From positions 1-64,000 of the forward strand of contig NZ_QEII01000273.1 in NCBI RefSeq assembly GCF_003347515.1: a stretch of DNA of 64,000 nucleotides, given 5' to 3'. The notes beneath the pieces were generated by a model, which did no database searches, was not told the DNA's origin, and was given only the letters and a program-made list of their open reading frames with translations. Both the position numbers and the translations under genes were made by a program. Source of the stretch: Rhodoferax ferrireducens. GTDB lineage: Bacteria > Pseudomonadota > Gammaproteobacteria > Burkholderiales > Burkholderiaceae_C. Below, in pieces: positions 27,121 through 36,101 of this stretch (position 1 is the stretch's first letter; every line of letters begins with the position of its first letter).

Positions 27121-28437
27121 TATGTTTTCGATTTGAAGCGCGATATTGAGCACCGGGTCGTCACGCAGAGCACCCGCCCAGACCATCAAGCCCACGGGTA
27201 ATTCGTCGGGTGCCTGGCAGGGCAGGGATATCGCGCAGCCATCGAGCATGTTGATCACGCTGGTGTTGCGCAGCAGCAGGGCATTGACGCGGAAAAAGGC
27301 CTCGTCGCGCTCGGGCCCGGGGGCGACCTCTGCAATGGGTGGCGCCACCATGGGCACGGTGGGCGACAAAAAAGCATCAAAGCCCTGCATGGCAGCTTCC
27401 ATGTGGGAGATCCAGCGGCGCCGGGCACCCTGAAGCTCGATGTAGTCGCAAGCGCTCATGGCCGCGCCGCGCTGGATGCGGGCAGCGACGCGAGGGTCAT
27501 AGTCCTGGCCACGGCGGTGCAGCAAATCGCGGTGCCAGGCGTAGCTCTCCGCCGCCGAAAAGCCGCCGCTGGCCTGAATTTGGGGAAGATCATTGATCCC
27601 GGACAGCGCGATGTCGTCGATGCGGGCCCCGGCTTCACGCAGGGTTTTCAGGGTGCGCTGCCAGGCGCGCGATACCGTGGCGTCCAGTTCGTCCAGCATC
27701 AGGGTGTTGACGACGCCCAGTCGATAGGCTGACAGGGGCGCGGGACTGCGCGTCACCTGTCGCTGGGCCAAAAGTTCGTGGGCCAGAATCGCATCGGGTA
27801 CCGAGCGGGTGAGGGCGCAAACGGTGTCCAGGGTGCTGGACAGGGGCAGCGCGCCAAGGGTTGGAACCAGGCGGGCGGTGTTCTTGAAGCCGACGATGCC
27901 ATTGAGTGCCGCCGGAATGCGGATTGAACCACCGGTGTCGGAGCCGAGTCCGATGAACGCGGCGCCTGTTGCCACCGAAACCGCCGCGCCCGATGACGAC
28001 CCGCCGGGAATGCGGGGGGCATCGCTTGCACACGCGTTGGCCGGGGTGCCAAAGTGCGGATTGACGCCCACGCCGGAGAAGGCGAATTCAACCATGTTGG
28101 TCCGTCCGACAAAGGCGGCACCTGCGCGCCGCAGCTGAGCGACAGCCGGACTGTCTTGTATCGCCGGTGCGGCGTCACTGCGTGCGATGGAGCCCGCGCG
28201 AGTGGTTTGTCCTGCAACGTCGAACAAGTCCTTGATGGAAACCGCCAGACCCACCAACGGCGACGCCAATATGCCCGGGGTGCTGGCGCGGGCGCGGGCC
28301 TCGTCAAACGTGGTTTGAAGAAATACATGCTGACAACGCTCAGATTGCGCTGTATCAATGGCCTGTTCAATTTCCGCCACGGGGTGAGTCTGGCCGGTGC
28401 GCAGCATGTGCCGCGTTGTGAGGAGGTCTGGGCGCAT
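27109..28437 (-). CDS. Amidase-signature family hydrolase
   Basis: 442 residues with the Ser-cisSer-Lys triad of amidase-signature enzymes: Lys69 in SIKDLFDVAG, the Ser in PGGSSSGAAV (147-149), and nucleophile Ser171 in GSDTGGSIR. These enzymes hydrolyse amide bonds; the substrate is not clear, and it is not GatA because the gatCB partners are absent. The C-terminal residues LQK and the stop codon come from the palindromic repeat. It is transcribed away from rpsB, with 176 bases between their starts. Confidence 0.85.
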   Translation of the reverse strand: MRPDLLTTRHMLRTGQTHPVAEIEQAIDTAQSERCQHVFLQTTFDEARARASTPGILASPLVGLAVSIKDLFDVAGQTTRAGSIARSDAAPAIQDSPAVAQLRRAGAAFVGRTNMVEFAFSGVGVNPHFGTPANACASDAPRIPGGSSSGAAVSVATGAAFIGLGSDTGGSIRIPAALNGIVGFKNTARLVPTLGALPLSSTLDTVCALTRSVPDAILAHELLAQRQVTRSPAPLSAYRLGVVNTLMLDELDATVSRAWQRTLKTLREAGARIDDIALSGINDLPQIQASGGFSAAESYAWHRDLLHRRGQDYDPRVAARIQRGAAMSACDYIELQGARRRWISHMEAAMQGFDAFLSPTVPMVAPPIAEVAPGPERDEAFFRVNALLLRNTSVINMLDGCAISLPCQAPDELPVGLMVWAGALRDDPVLNIALQIENILQK

Positions 28438-28613
28438 GGGGTCAAGGGGAGGTGTTATACTTTTCGGCTTTACTGGGTAGCCAAATGGCTATTGGGTGAA
28501 GAAATCAGCAAACCAGTTTCATCAAGGTGTTGCAGCTTTTGCAGGCAAATTTAACAGTGCCTTCGGGGTTGCAAAAACGAACTGGATTTTAGACCTAACC
28601 TTTGGAGTTAAAC

Positions 28614-29366
28614 ATGTCAGTAACCATGCGCGAAATGCTGGAAGCCGGTGTCCATTTCGGCCACCAAACCCGCTTCTGGAACCCCAAGATGGCCCCGTTT
28701 ATTTTCGGCCATCGCAACAAAATTCACATTATCAACCTGGAAAAATCGTTGCCGATGTTCCAGGAGGCTGCCAAATTCGCACGCCAGATCTCCGCCAAGC
28801 GCGGCACGGTGTTGATGGTTGGCACAAAACGCCAGGCGCGCGATACCGTGGCCGAGGAAGCCCAGCGTGCTGGCGTTCCTTATGTTGACCAGCGTTGGCT
28901 CGGCGGCATGCTGACTAACTTCAAGACGGTCAAGACATCGATCAAACGTCTCAAGGACATGAAGATTCAGCAAGAAGCCGGTCTGGACAGCTTGAGCAAG
29001 AAAGAGCAGCTGATGTTTGCCCGCGAAATCGCGAAGCTGGAACGCGACATTGGTGGTATTCAGGATATGACGGTTCTGCCGGATGCCATTTTCGTGATTG
29101 ACGTGGGTTTCCACAAAATCGCTATTGCTGAAGCCAAAAAACTCGGCATTCCCCTGATTGCAGTCGTTGACACCAATCACTCACCCGAAGGCATCGACTA
29201 CGTTATCCCCGGCAATGACGATTCCTCCAAGGCTGTGATCCTGTACGCCCGCGGCATCGCCGACGCGATCATTGAAGGTCGTGCCAATATGGTTGACGAC
29301 GTGGTCAAGGCCATGGTGGCTGAGAGTGCTGACGAATTCGTGGAAGTGGACGAGGCATCCGCCTGA
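28614..29366 (+). CDS. rpsB: Ribosomal protein S2
   Basis: Small-subunit ribosomal protein, 250 residues. It begins [26 protein letters not shown], the standard S2 N-terminus. ATG 28614 is chosen because GGAG lies 7 bases upstream and orthologs begin here; the four codons before it are not coding. The 176-base upstream region is a long leader, with a TATACT hexamer at 28456-28461 as a possible -10 element. S2 leaders are often autoregulated, but I cannot show a structure. A strong terminator separates it from tsf. Confidence 0.98.
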   Translation: MSVTMREMLEAGVHFGHQTRFWNPKMAPFIFGHRNKIHIINLEKSLPMFQEAAKFARQISAKRGTVLMVGTKRQARDTVAEEAQRAGVPYVDQRWLGGMLTNFKTVKTSIKRLKDMKIQQEAGLDSLSKKEQLMFAREIAKLERDIGGIQDMTVLPDAIFVIDVGFHKIAIAEAKKLGIPLIAVVDTNHSPEGIDYVIPGNDDSSKAVILYARGIADAIIEGRANMVDDVVKAMVAESADEFVEVDEASA

Positions 29367-29386
29367 GTTGTCTGCGACCCCAAAGA

Positions 29387-29412
29387 AGGGGGCTACTGAG
29401 CCCCTTTTTTTT
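29387..29412 (+). terminator. Intrinsic terminator between rpsB and tsf
   Basis: AGGGGGCT and AGCCCCT arms with an ACTG loop, followed by eight T. It lies about 20 bases after the rpsB stop. In this gene pair such hairpins lower, rather than stop, the transcription of tsf relative to rpsB. Confidence 0.85.
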
Positions 29413-29453
29413 AGTCCCTTTTTATATTACTGAACTGAGTACGGAGAATTAAT

Positions 29454-30377
29454 ATGGCTGCAATTACCGCAAGCATGGTGGCTGAACTGCGTGGAAAAAC
29501 CGACGCACCCATGATGGAATGCAAGCGCGCCTTGACCGAGGCCGAAGGCGATATGGCCAAAGCGGAAGAGTTGCTGCGTGTCAAGCTGGGTAGCAAGGCC
29601 GGCAAGGCAGCAGGGCGCATCACCGCTGAAGGCGTGGTCACCAGCTATATCGACGGCAACGTCGGTGCCTTGCTGGAAGTCAACTGCGAAACCGACTTCG
29701 TCACAAAGAACGACAGCTTTCTGGCCATCGCCAATGCAGCTGCCGAGCTGATTGCCAAGAACAACCCGGCCGACGTAGCAGCCTTGGGTGTTTTGCCTTA
29801 TACCCAAGACGGCTTTGGCCCGACCCTGGAAGACGTGCGCAAAGGCCTGATCGGCAAGATCGGCGAGAACATGAGCTTTCGTCGGTTCAAGCGCTTTGCA
29901 GCAGGCGACAAGCTTGCCGCCTATTTGCACGGCACGCGTATTGGCGTTGTGGTTGAGTTTGACGGTGACGAAACCGCAGCCAAGGATGTTGCCATGCACG
30001 TGGCCGCCATGAAACCGGTGGCTCTGTCCAGCGCCGATGTGCCCGCCGAACTGGTGGCCCGGGAGCGTTCCGTGGCAGCCGCCAAGGCCGCTGAAGATGC
30101 GGCCGTGGCAACCGCTGCAGGCAAGCCGGTTCAGTCAGCCGAAATCGTCACGAAGCGCATCGAGGGTGGTGTGCAGAAATACCTCAAGGAAGTGTCTCTG
30201 TTCAACCAGTCTTTCGTGAAGAATGACAAGCAGACTGTCGAGCAGATGCTCAAAGCCGCTGGTACCACCGTGAAGGGTTTTACCCTGTACGTGGTTGGCG
30301 AAGGCATTGAGAAGAAAGTTGACGACTTCGCCGCCGAAGTAGCGGCCCAGGTGGCTGCCGCCAAGCAGGCAAGCTGA
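29454..30377 (+). CDS. tsf: Elongation factor Ts
   Basis: Guanine-nucleotide exchange factor for EF-Tu, 307 residues. The N-terminal UBA-like domain has [35 protein letters not shown], and the core has [12 protein letters not shown]. Length is normal for betaproteobacteria. GGAG lies 8 bases before ATG 29454. It follows rpsB as in nearly all bacteria and precedes pyrH by 109 bases. Confidence 0.98.
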   Translation: MAAITASMVAELRGKTDAPMMECKRALTEAEGDMAKAEELLRVKLGSKAGKAAGRITAEGVVTSYIDGNVGALLEVNCETDFVTKNDSFLAIANAAAELIAKNNPADVAALGVLPYTQDGFGPTLEDVRKGLIGKIGENMSFRRFKRFAAGDKLAAYLHGTRIGVVVEFDGDETAAKDVAMHVAAMKPVALSSADVPAELVARERSVAAAKAAEDAAVATAAGKPVQSAEIVTKRIEGGVQKYLKEVSLFNQSFVKNDKQTVEQMLKAAGTTVKGFTLYVVGEGIEKKVDDFAAEVAAQVAAAKQAS

Positions 30378-30486
30378 TCAATATCCAGCCAGCAAAAATC
30401 GGGTCTTGCCCATGTCCAAATTCAGATCCCCGGAGTGAGTTTGGATTTATCCCGCCCAACAATCATCATCATTTAAGGAATCCATC

Positions 30487-31209
30487 ATGACCATCGCCAA
30501 ACCAGCCTACAAGCGTATTTTGCTCAAGCTGTCCGGCGAGGCTTTGATGGGGGATGACCAGTTCGGCATCAACCGCGACACCATTGTTCGCATGGTGGAA
30601 GAGGTGGCCGAGGTCACCCGCCTGGGCGTGGAAGTGGCTGTGGTGATTGGCGGCGGTAATATATTTCGCGGTGTAGCCGGCGGCTCGGTCGGTATGGATC
30701 GGGCCACTGCAGATTACATGGGTATGCTGGCCACCGTCATGAACGCGCTGGCCCTGGGCGACGCCATGAACAAAGCAGGGCTGACAGCGCGCGTCATGTC
30801 GGCCATCGCTATTGACCAAGTGGTTGAGCCCTATGTCAGACCCAAGGCATTGCAGTACCTCGAAGAGGGCAAGGTTGTCATTTTTGCTGCGGGTACCGGC
30901 AACCCATTTTTCACCACCGATACTGCGGCAGCTTTGCGTGGCGCCGAAATAGGCGCCCAAATTGTATTGAAGGCCACCAAGGTCGATGGCGTTTACACGG
31001 CCGATCCCAAGAAAGACCCACTCGCCACCCGATACAGCAAGATTTCCTTTGACGAAGCGATGTCGCAGAACCTGGGCATCATGGACGCCACCGCGTTTGC
31101 CTTGTGCCGCGATCAAAAGCTGCCAGTCAAGGTGTTCTCCATCTTCAAGCACGGTGCCCTCAAGCGCGTCGTGATGGGGGACGATGAAGGCACGCTGGTC
31201 TATGCCTGA
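30487..31209 (+). CDS. pyrH: Uridylate kinase
   Basis: Bacterial-type UMP kinase, 240 residues, forming UDP for nucleic acid and cell-envelope precursors. It belongs to the amino-acid-kinase fold: LLKLSGEAL near 12-20, [10 protein letters not shown] near 55-64, the uridine-binding region [13 protein letters not shown] and [11 protein letters not shown] near 165-175. AAGGAA precedes the start ATG. The neighbours tsf and frr are the usual ones. Confidence 0.97.
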   Translation: MTIAKPAYKRILLKLSGEALMGDDQFGINRDTIVRMVEEVAEVTRLGVEVAVVIGGGNIFRGVAGGSVGMDRATADYMGMLATVMNALALGDAMNKAGLTARVMSAIAIDQVVEPYVRPKALQYLEEGKVVIFAAGTGNPFFTTDTAAALRGAEIGAQIVLKATKVDGVYTADPKKDPLATRYSKISFDEAMSQNLGIMDATAFALCRDQKLPVKVFSIFKHGALKRVVMGDDEGTLVYA

Positions 31210-31273
31210 CTGATCATGTCAAAATTGAAGCCTGCAAAATGCGTCATCTGAATAGTTGAGTGAGGAGAAAAAT

Positions 31274-31834
31274 ATGCCTATCGCCGAGATCAAAAATACG
31301 ATTGAAGTCAAGATGGACCAATCCATCGCAGCGTTCAAGCACAACCTGACCAAGATCCGCACCGGCCGGGCCAACCCCGCGCTGCTGGATTCGGTCCACG
31401 TTGACTATTACGGTTCCATGCTGCCGATCAGCCAAGTGGCCAATGTGTCTTTGCTTGACGCCCGCACCATCAGCGTCCAGCCTTGGGAAAAAGGAATGGG
31501 CGCCAAGATTGAAAAGGCGATCCGCGACAGCGATTTGGGGCTCAATCCCTCGTCCATGGGTGATTTAATTCGCGTCCCCATGCCGGCGATGTCGGAAGAG
31601 CGGCGCAAGGAACTGACCAAAGTGGTCAGGAACGAAGGTGAAACAGCCAAGATTGCTGTGCGCAATCTGCGTCGTGATGCCAATGAAGCCGTGAAGAAAG
31701 CGGTCAAAGACAAGCTGGCCTCTGAGGATGATCAAAAACGGACCGAGGCTGAAATCCAGAAGGTCACGGACCGGCACATCATCGCGATTGACCAACTCGT
31801 GGCGGCCAAAGAGTTGGACCTGATGGCGGTCTGA
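31274..31834 (+). CDS. frr: Ribosome recycling factor
   Basis: Splits post-termination ribosomes together with EF-G; 186 residues, the typical length. The start ATG 31274 ([39 protein letters not shown]) follows GAGGAG 7 bases upstream; the in-frame ATG at 31256 has no such signal and would give an unusual N-terminus. The conserved [24 protein letters not shown] segment is present. It lies between pyrH and uppS as expected. Confidence 0.97.
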   Translation: MPIAEIKNTIEVKMDQSIAAFKHNLTKIRTGRANPALLDSVHVDYYGSMLPISQVANVSLLDARTISVQPWEKGMGAKIEKAIRDSDLGLNPSSMGDLIRVPMPAMSEERRKELTKVVRNEGETAKIAVRNLRRDANEAVKKAVKDKLASEDDQKRTEAEIQKVTDRHIIAIDQLVAAKELDLMAV

Positions 31835-31861
31835 TGTCAATTCGATGCTTCATACCTCTGC

Positions 31862-32593
31862 ATGACTTCGCCTGACACGGTTCCCCACCACATCGCCATC
31901 GTGATGGATGGCAATGGGCGTTGGGCATCCAAACGATTTCTTCCGCGCATTGTCGGACACAAGCAAGGCGTTGATTCGCTTCGCCGTTGCGTAAAGGCCT
32001 GCGCGGACCGGGGTGTAAGAGTATTGACCGTTTTTGCCTTTTCATCGGAAAACTGGAACCGTCCCGCGGAAGAGGTGTCCGGTCTGATGGACCTTTTTGC
32101 CATCGCGCTGACCAGAGAAGTGCCACAACTCAAAGCCGACGGGGTGCAGTTGCATTTTGTCGGGGAACGCGCAGGTTTGTCGACAAAAGTGGCCGCCGGC
32201 ATAGAGCAGGCCGAGTTTGCAACGGCTTCCAATTCGCGCCTGATTTTGAACGTTTGCTTCAACTACGGTGGTCGCTGGGATATCGTTCAGGCGGCCGCCA
32301 AATTGGCAGCGCAGGGCGGAGCGGTGACCGAACATGATATGAGCGGGGCCATGGCCCTGGCACATGTTCCTGACCCCGATTTGGTCATCCGTACCGGTGG
32401 TGAGCAACGTATCAGCAATTTCCTGCTGTGGCAATCAGCCTACTCCGAGTTCTACTTCAGCGACAAGCTGTGGCCGGAGTTCGATGAAGCGGCACTGGAT
32501 CTGGCTATTACAGCCTTCAGTCAACGTGAAAGACGCTTTGGCAAGACATCCGGTCAATTGGCCGTGCAGACGGACTCCCTTGCGGGTGCGTGA
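31862..32593 (+). CDS. uppS: Undecaprenyl diphosphate synthase
   Basis: Cis-prenyltransferase that makes the C55 lipid carrier for peptidoglycan and O-antigen. Of 243 residues, HIAIVMDGNGRWA (10-22) holds catalytic Asp16. The later motifs FAFSSENW near 60 and RTGGEQRISNFLLWQSAYSEFYF near 178-200 bind diphosphate and Mg. It lies 27 bases after frr and 9 before cdsA, in the conserved envelope-precursor run. Confidence 0.97.
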   Translation: MTSPDTVPHHIAIVMDGNGRWASKRFLPRIVGHKQGVDSLRRCVKACADRGVRVLTVFAFSSENWNRPAEEVSGLMDLFAIALTREVPQLKADGVQLHFVGERAGLSTKVAAGIEQAEFATASNSRLILNVCFNYGGRWDIVQAAAKLAAQGGAVTEHDMSGAMALAHVPDPDLVIRTGGEQRISNFLLWQSAYSEFYFSDKLWPEFDEAALDLAITAFSQRERRFGKTSGQLAVQTDSLAGA

Positions 32594-32602
32594 GGAAATC
32601 AG

Positions 32603-33457
32603 ATGCTAAAACAGCGCGTTATCACGGCGCTTGTCCTGCTGCTTATCTTGCTGCCGGCCTTGTTCTATCACTCGCCGGCACCGTTTTGCGCGATTGTCTT
32701 GCTGCTGATTGCCGCCGCTGCATGGGAGTGGGCCCGTCTTAACGGCTATGGTCCGGCGGCCTCGCTTCTCGCGGGCTTGGCCAGCGCTATCGCCTGCGCG
32801 GCAACCTGGTGGCTGGGCGCGCTTGAGCAACCCCTCGCTTTGCTCTGGACCCTGGCTGGCGCTGCATGGGTGCTTGGTGGTGCCTGGGTGCTGCATCGCG
32901 GTGTGTTGGCATGGTCGGGCCACCCACGGGCGATCCGCCTGGCTTCAGGCCTTGTCGCTCTTTGGCTGGCTTGGCTGGCGGTGGCGCAGGCCAGGGTCAT
33001 TGGTGTCAATTTTTTACTGTCCATTCTGGTGTTGGTATGGGTGGCAGATATCTTTGCCTATTTTGCGGGCCGGGCATTCGGCGGCCGTTTTAGCCATAGC
33101 AAACTCGCACCAAGTATCAGTCCCGGCAAAAGCTGGGAGGGTGTTTGGGGCGGCATGGTTGGCGTGCTTGTACTTGCGTTCGGGTGGCGTTGGGCTGACA
33201 CCGCATGGGTGGTCACTGTTCCCAGTTTGTACAGTCAGGTTGGCATCAAAGGTGGGGGGCTGCTCTTGATCGCGGTCGTGTTCCTGGCGGCGATGAGCGT
33301 GGTGGGCGATTTGTTCGAGTCGCTGGTCAAACGCAGTGCCGGCGTCAAGGACAGCAGCGGCCTGTTGCCCGGTCATGGCGGCGTGCTGGACCGCGTGGAT
33401 GCTTTATTGCCGACACTGCCTTTGGCGATGATGCTCTACTCCGTGTGCAAGACTTGA
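32603..33457 (+). CDS. cdsA: Phosphatidate cytidylyltransferase
   Basis: Integral membrane enzyme that converts phosphatidic acid and CTP to CDP-diacylglycerol, the precursor of all phospholipids. Its 284 residues show about seven or eight hydrophobic segments. The family signature is near the C-terminus: KRSAGVKDSSGLLPGHGGVLDRVDALL, holding the conserved acidic residues that bind metal. The start ATG at 32603 sits 9 bp after uppS with GAGGAA just upstream. The stop is 3 bp before dxr. Confidence 0.96.
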   Translation: MLKQRVITALVLLLILLPALFYHSPAPFCAIVLLLIAAAAWEWARLNGYGPAASLLAGLASAIACAATWWLGALEQPLALLWTLAGAAWVLGGAWVLHRGVLAWSGHPRAIRLASGLVALWLAWLAVAQARVIGVNFLLSILVLVWVADIFAYFAGRAFGGRFSHSKLAPSISPGKSWEGVWGGMVGVLVLAFGWRWADTAWVVTVPSLYSQVGIKGGGLLLIAVVFLAAMSVVGDLFESLVKRSAGVKDSSGLLPGHGGVLDRVDALLPTLPLAMMLYSVCKT

Positions 33458-33460
33458 TGA

Positions 33461-34669
33461 ATGATATTGGCCAATAACGTGAAACAGCGCATCGCCATCC
33501 TTGGCTCGACCGGATCGATCGGCGTCAGCACCCTGGACGTGATCGCGCGCCATCCTGACCGGTTCGAAGTGTTTGCACTCAGTGCTTCAACACAGATTGA
33601 CTTGATCCTGCAGCAATGTGTGCAGTTCAAACCCCTGTTTGCGGTGATGGCCAGCGAACCGCATGGCCACGTGCTGGAGCAGAAGTGTCGTGATCTTGGC
33701 TTAACGACGCGGGTTCTTTGGGGTGCGTCGGCCATTACCGAGGTCGCCTCCCATGAACAGGTCGATACGGTGATGGCGGCGATCGTCGGCGCTGCCGGCT
33801 TAGCGTCCTGCTTGGGCGCGGCACGGGCCGGCAAGCGTTTGCTGTTGGCCAATAAGGAAGCCCTTGTGGTGGGTGGCGATTACTTCATGCAGGCCGTCGT
33901 CAGGGGTGGCGCCAAACTGCTGCCGATTGATAGCGAGCATTCAGCTGTTTTTCAGTCACTGCCCGATGACGCCGCCGTCTGGTCCCAACAGATTGACAAA
34001 ATTATTCTCACGGCCTCGGGGGGGCCGTTTCGGCAGCGCGATCCGCACACGCTGCGTGATGTGACACCGGAGCAGGCCTGTGCCCATCCCAATTGGGTGA
34101 TGGGGCGCAAAATTTCCGTTGATTCCGCCACGATGATGAACAAGGCGCTGGAAGTCATTGAGGCACGCTACCTTTTCGGAGTCAACCCCGATCAGATCGA
34201 GGTTGTGATTCATCCGCAGAGTGTCATTCATTCGATGGTGCAGTACAAAGACAATTCCGTTGTCGCGCAACTCGGCACGCCGGACATGAAGGTCCCCATT
34301 GCCTACGGGTTGTCCTGGCCGGATCGCATGGCGTCCGGCGCCGCGGCCCTGGATTTCAGGGCCATGGCTGACATGACATTTGAATCACTGGACTCAAATG
34401 GGCATGAATTGCGCTTTCCTGGCTTGAAGTTGGCGTGGTCGGTTTTGCAGGCTCCGGCGGGGTCGACTGCGGTGTTGAATGCCGCCAATGAAGTCGCAGT
34501 AGCGGCTTTTCTTGACGGACATATTCGCTTCGATCAGATTCATGGGGTCAATCTGGAAACGCTTGAAACTGTCACCACGGCTGGTCCACAGTCACTGGAG
34601 GACCTGCTGGCTTTGGATGCGCTGTCCCGGGACGTGGCCCATCAGGTGGTTCGTCACATTGGCGTCTAA
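33461..34669 (+). CDS. dxr: 1-deoxy-D-xylulose 5-phosphate reductoisomerase
   Basis: Second step of the MEP isoprenoid pathway, NADPH-dependent. The NADPH-binding GSTGSIGVSTLDV is at 15-27, the metal-binding region PIDSEHSAVFQ near 155 and the KISVDSATMMNKALEVIEA segment near 215. The start is uncertain: ATG 33461 gives 402 residues, but GTG 33479, whose product would begin MKQRIAILGS, matches the usual family start better. Neither has a strong ribosome-binding site, which suggests coupling to the cdsA stop 3 bp upstream. Confidence 0.95.
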   Translation: MILANNVKQRIAILGSTGSIGVSTLDVIARHPDRFEVFALSASTQIDLILQQCVQFKPLFAVMASEPHGHVLEQKCRDLGLTTRVLWGASAITEVASHEQVDTVMAAIVGAAGLASCLGAARAGKRLLLANKEALVVGGDYFMQAVVRGGAKLLPIDSEHSAVFQSLPDDAAVWSQQIDKIILTASGGPFRQRDPHTLRDVTPEQACAHPNWVMGRKISVDSATMMNKALEVIEARYLFGVNPDQIEVVIHPQSVIHSMVQYKDNSVVAQLGTPDMKVPIAYGLSWPDRMASGAAALDFRAMADMTFESLDSNGHELRFPGLKLAWSVLQAPAGSTAVLNAANEVAVAAFLDGHIRFDQIHGVNLETLETVTTAGPQSLEDLLALDALSRDVAHQVVRHIGV

Positions 34670-34690
34670 CAAAGTGACCGCGGTGCGACC

Positions 34691-36052
34691 ATGCTAACCC
34701 TTGCCGCATTTGTTCTCGCGCTGGGCCTTTTGATCGCTGTGCATGAATATGGGCACTACCGCATGGCAGTGGCCTGCGGTGTCAAAGTGTTGCGCTTTTC
34801 CATTGGTTTTGGCAAAACTCTATTTCGCTGGCAGCCCAAGGGTTCATCGACCGAGTTCATCCTTGCCGCTTTTCCGTTGGGTGGCTACGTAAAGATGCTT
34901 GACGAGCGGGAGGCACCCGTGGCTGACGGAGAGCGACATCTGGCGTTCAACACCCAGCCTTTGCGTTCACGCGTCGCCATCGTGGCGGCCGGCCCGGTTG
35001 CCAATCTGCTGTTGGCTGTATTGCTGTATGCGGTGGTGAACTGGAGTGGCGTGCAGCATCCCGCCGCGATACTGGCCAGCCCCGAGGCCGGGTCCATCGC
35101 GGAACGCGCCGGATTGAGCGGTGGTGAAAGGGTTCAGCGTGCCGGATTTGACGGCAGCGAACTTAAGGATATTGAGTCGTTTGAAGACTTTCGCTGGTTT
35201 CTGACCCGGGGTGCGCTGGAGGGACAGGATGTGCGCTTGCTGGTGACTCGGCCTGAACGCGGGAGCAGCGGGGATGTGCTGCTGAAACTCAGCGCCATGG
35301 ACGCCAGCGAGGCCAACGCTGAATTGTTTCGCAAGATCGGGGTGGTCGGTCCTTTCACCCGTCCCGTGATGGGTGAAGTGGTCGTTGGTTCTGCGGCCGA
35401 TAAAGCGGGTTTGCGCAATGGCGATGTGGTGCGACAGGTGGGGTCGGTGTCTGTGGTGGATGGGCAGCAACTGCGCCAGCTTATTCGGTCGTCGGTCTTG
35501 AATGGTAAGTCGGTATCTGCCGCCTGGAAAATCAACCGCGGCGGAGCGGAACTCGAAGTCACCGTGACGCCTGAAGTCAAGCAGGAAGGCGAGCTTATGG
35601 TCGGAAAAATTGGTGCCTATGTTGGGGCGATGCCGGAACTGGTGATGGTGCGATACGGCGCTATGGATGGCTTGTGGCGGGGCGTGGTTCGCACCTGGGA
35701 TGTCTCAGCACTGACGCTCAGAATGATGGGGAAGATGGTGGTCGGAGAAGCTTCGCTGAAGAATCTCAGTGGCCCCTTGACGATAGCCGACTATGCGGGC
35801 AAGTCGGCTGGCATGGGTCTCACGCAGTACCTGTTGTTTCTTGCCTTGATCAGCGTCAGCCTCGGCGTTTTGAACTTGCTCCCGTTGCCCGTTCTGGACG
35901 GTGGCCACCTGATGTATTATCTTTGGGAAGGTCTCACGGGGAAACCCGTCTCCGACGCTTGGATGGAGCGCTTGCAGCGAGGCGGTGTCGCAATCCTGTT
36001 GCTTATGATGTCGATCGCCCTCTTCAACGATATCACCCGCTTATTTGGCTAA
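34691..36052 (+). CDS. rseP: Site-2 protease RseP
   Basis: Inner-membrane zinc protease that cuts the anti-sigma factor RseA and clears signal peptides. Of 453 residues, the HExxH motif is HEYGH (18-22) in the first membrane helix, followed by two PDZ domains (about 115-205 and 215-290) and the second metal site NLLPLPVLDGGHL near residue 400. C-terminal helices complete the fold. It is co-directional with dxr and runs to the 5' end of bamA, as in other Burkholderiales. Confidence 0.96.
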   Translation: MLTLAAFVLALGLLIAVHEYGHYRMAVACGVKVLRFSIGFGKTLFRWQPKGSSTEFILAAFPLGGYVKMLDEREAPVADGERHLAFNTQPLRSRVAIVAAGPVANLLLAVLLYAVVNWSGVQHPAAILASPEAGSIAERAGLSGGERVQRAGFDGSELKDIESFEDFRWFLTRGALEGQDVRLLVTRPERGSSGDVLLKLSAMDASEANAELFRKIGVVGPFTRPVMGEVVVGSAADKAGLRNGDVVRQVGSVSVVDGQQLRQLIRSSVLNGKSVSAAWKINRGGAELEVTVTPEVKQEGELMVGKIGAYVGAMPELVMVRYGAMDGLWRGVVRTWDVSALTLRMMGKMVVGEASLKNLSGPLTIADYAGKSAGMGLTQYLLFLALISVSLGVLNLLPLPVLDGGHLMYYLWEGLTGKPVSDAWMERLQRGGVAILLLMMSIALFNDITRLFG

Positions 36053-36101
36053 ATGTCTGGTGCTGGCAATCGGCACCGGCTTGATCTTTTCAGTATTAAA
36101 A

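Noticed and set aside
28438-28613. Riboswitch or known ribosomal-protein leader before rpsB
   Set aside because: The leader is long and may be regulated, but I could not find a recognisable conserved structure in it.
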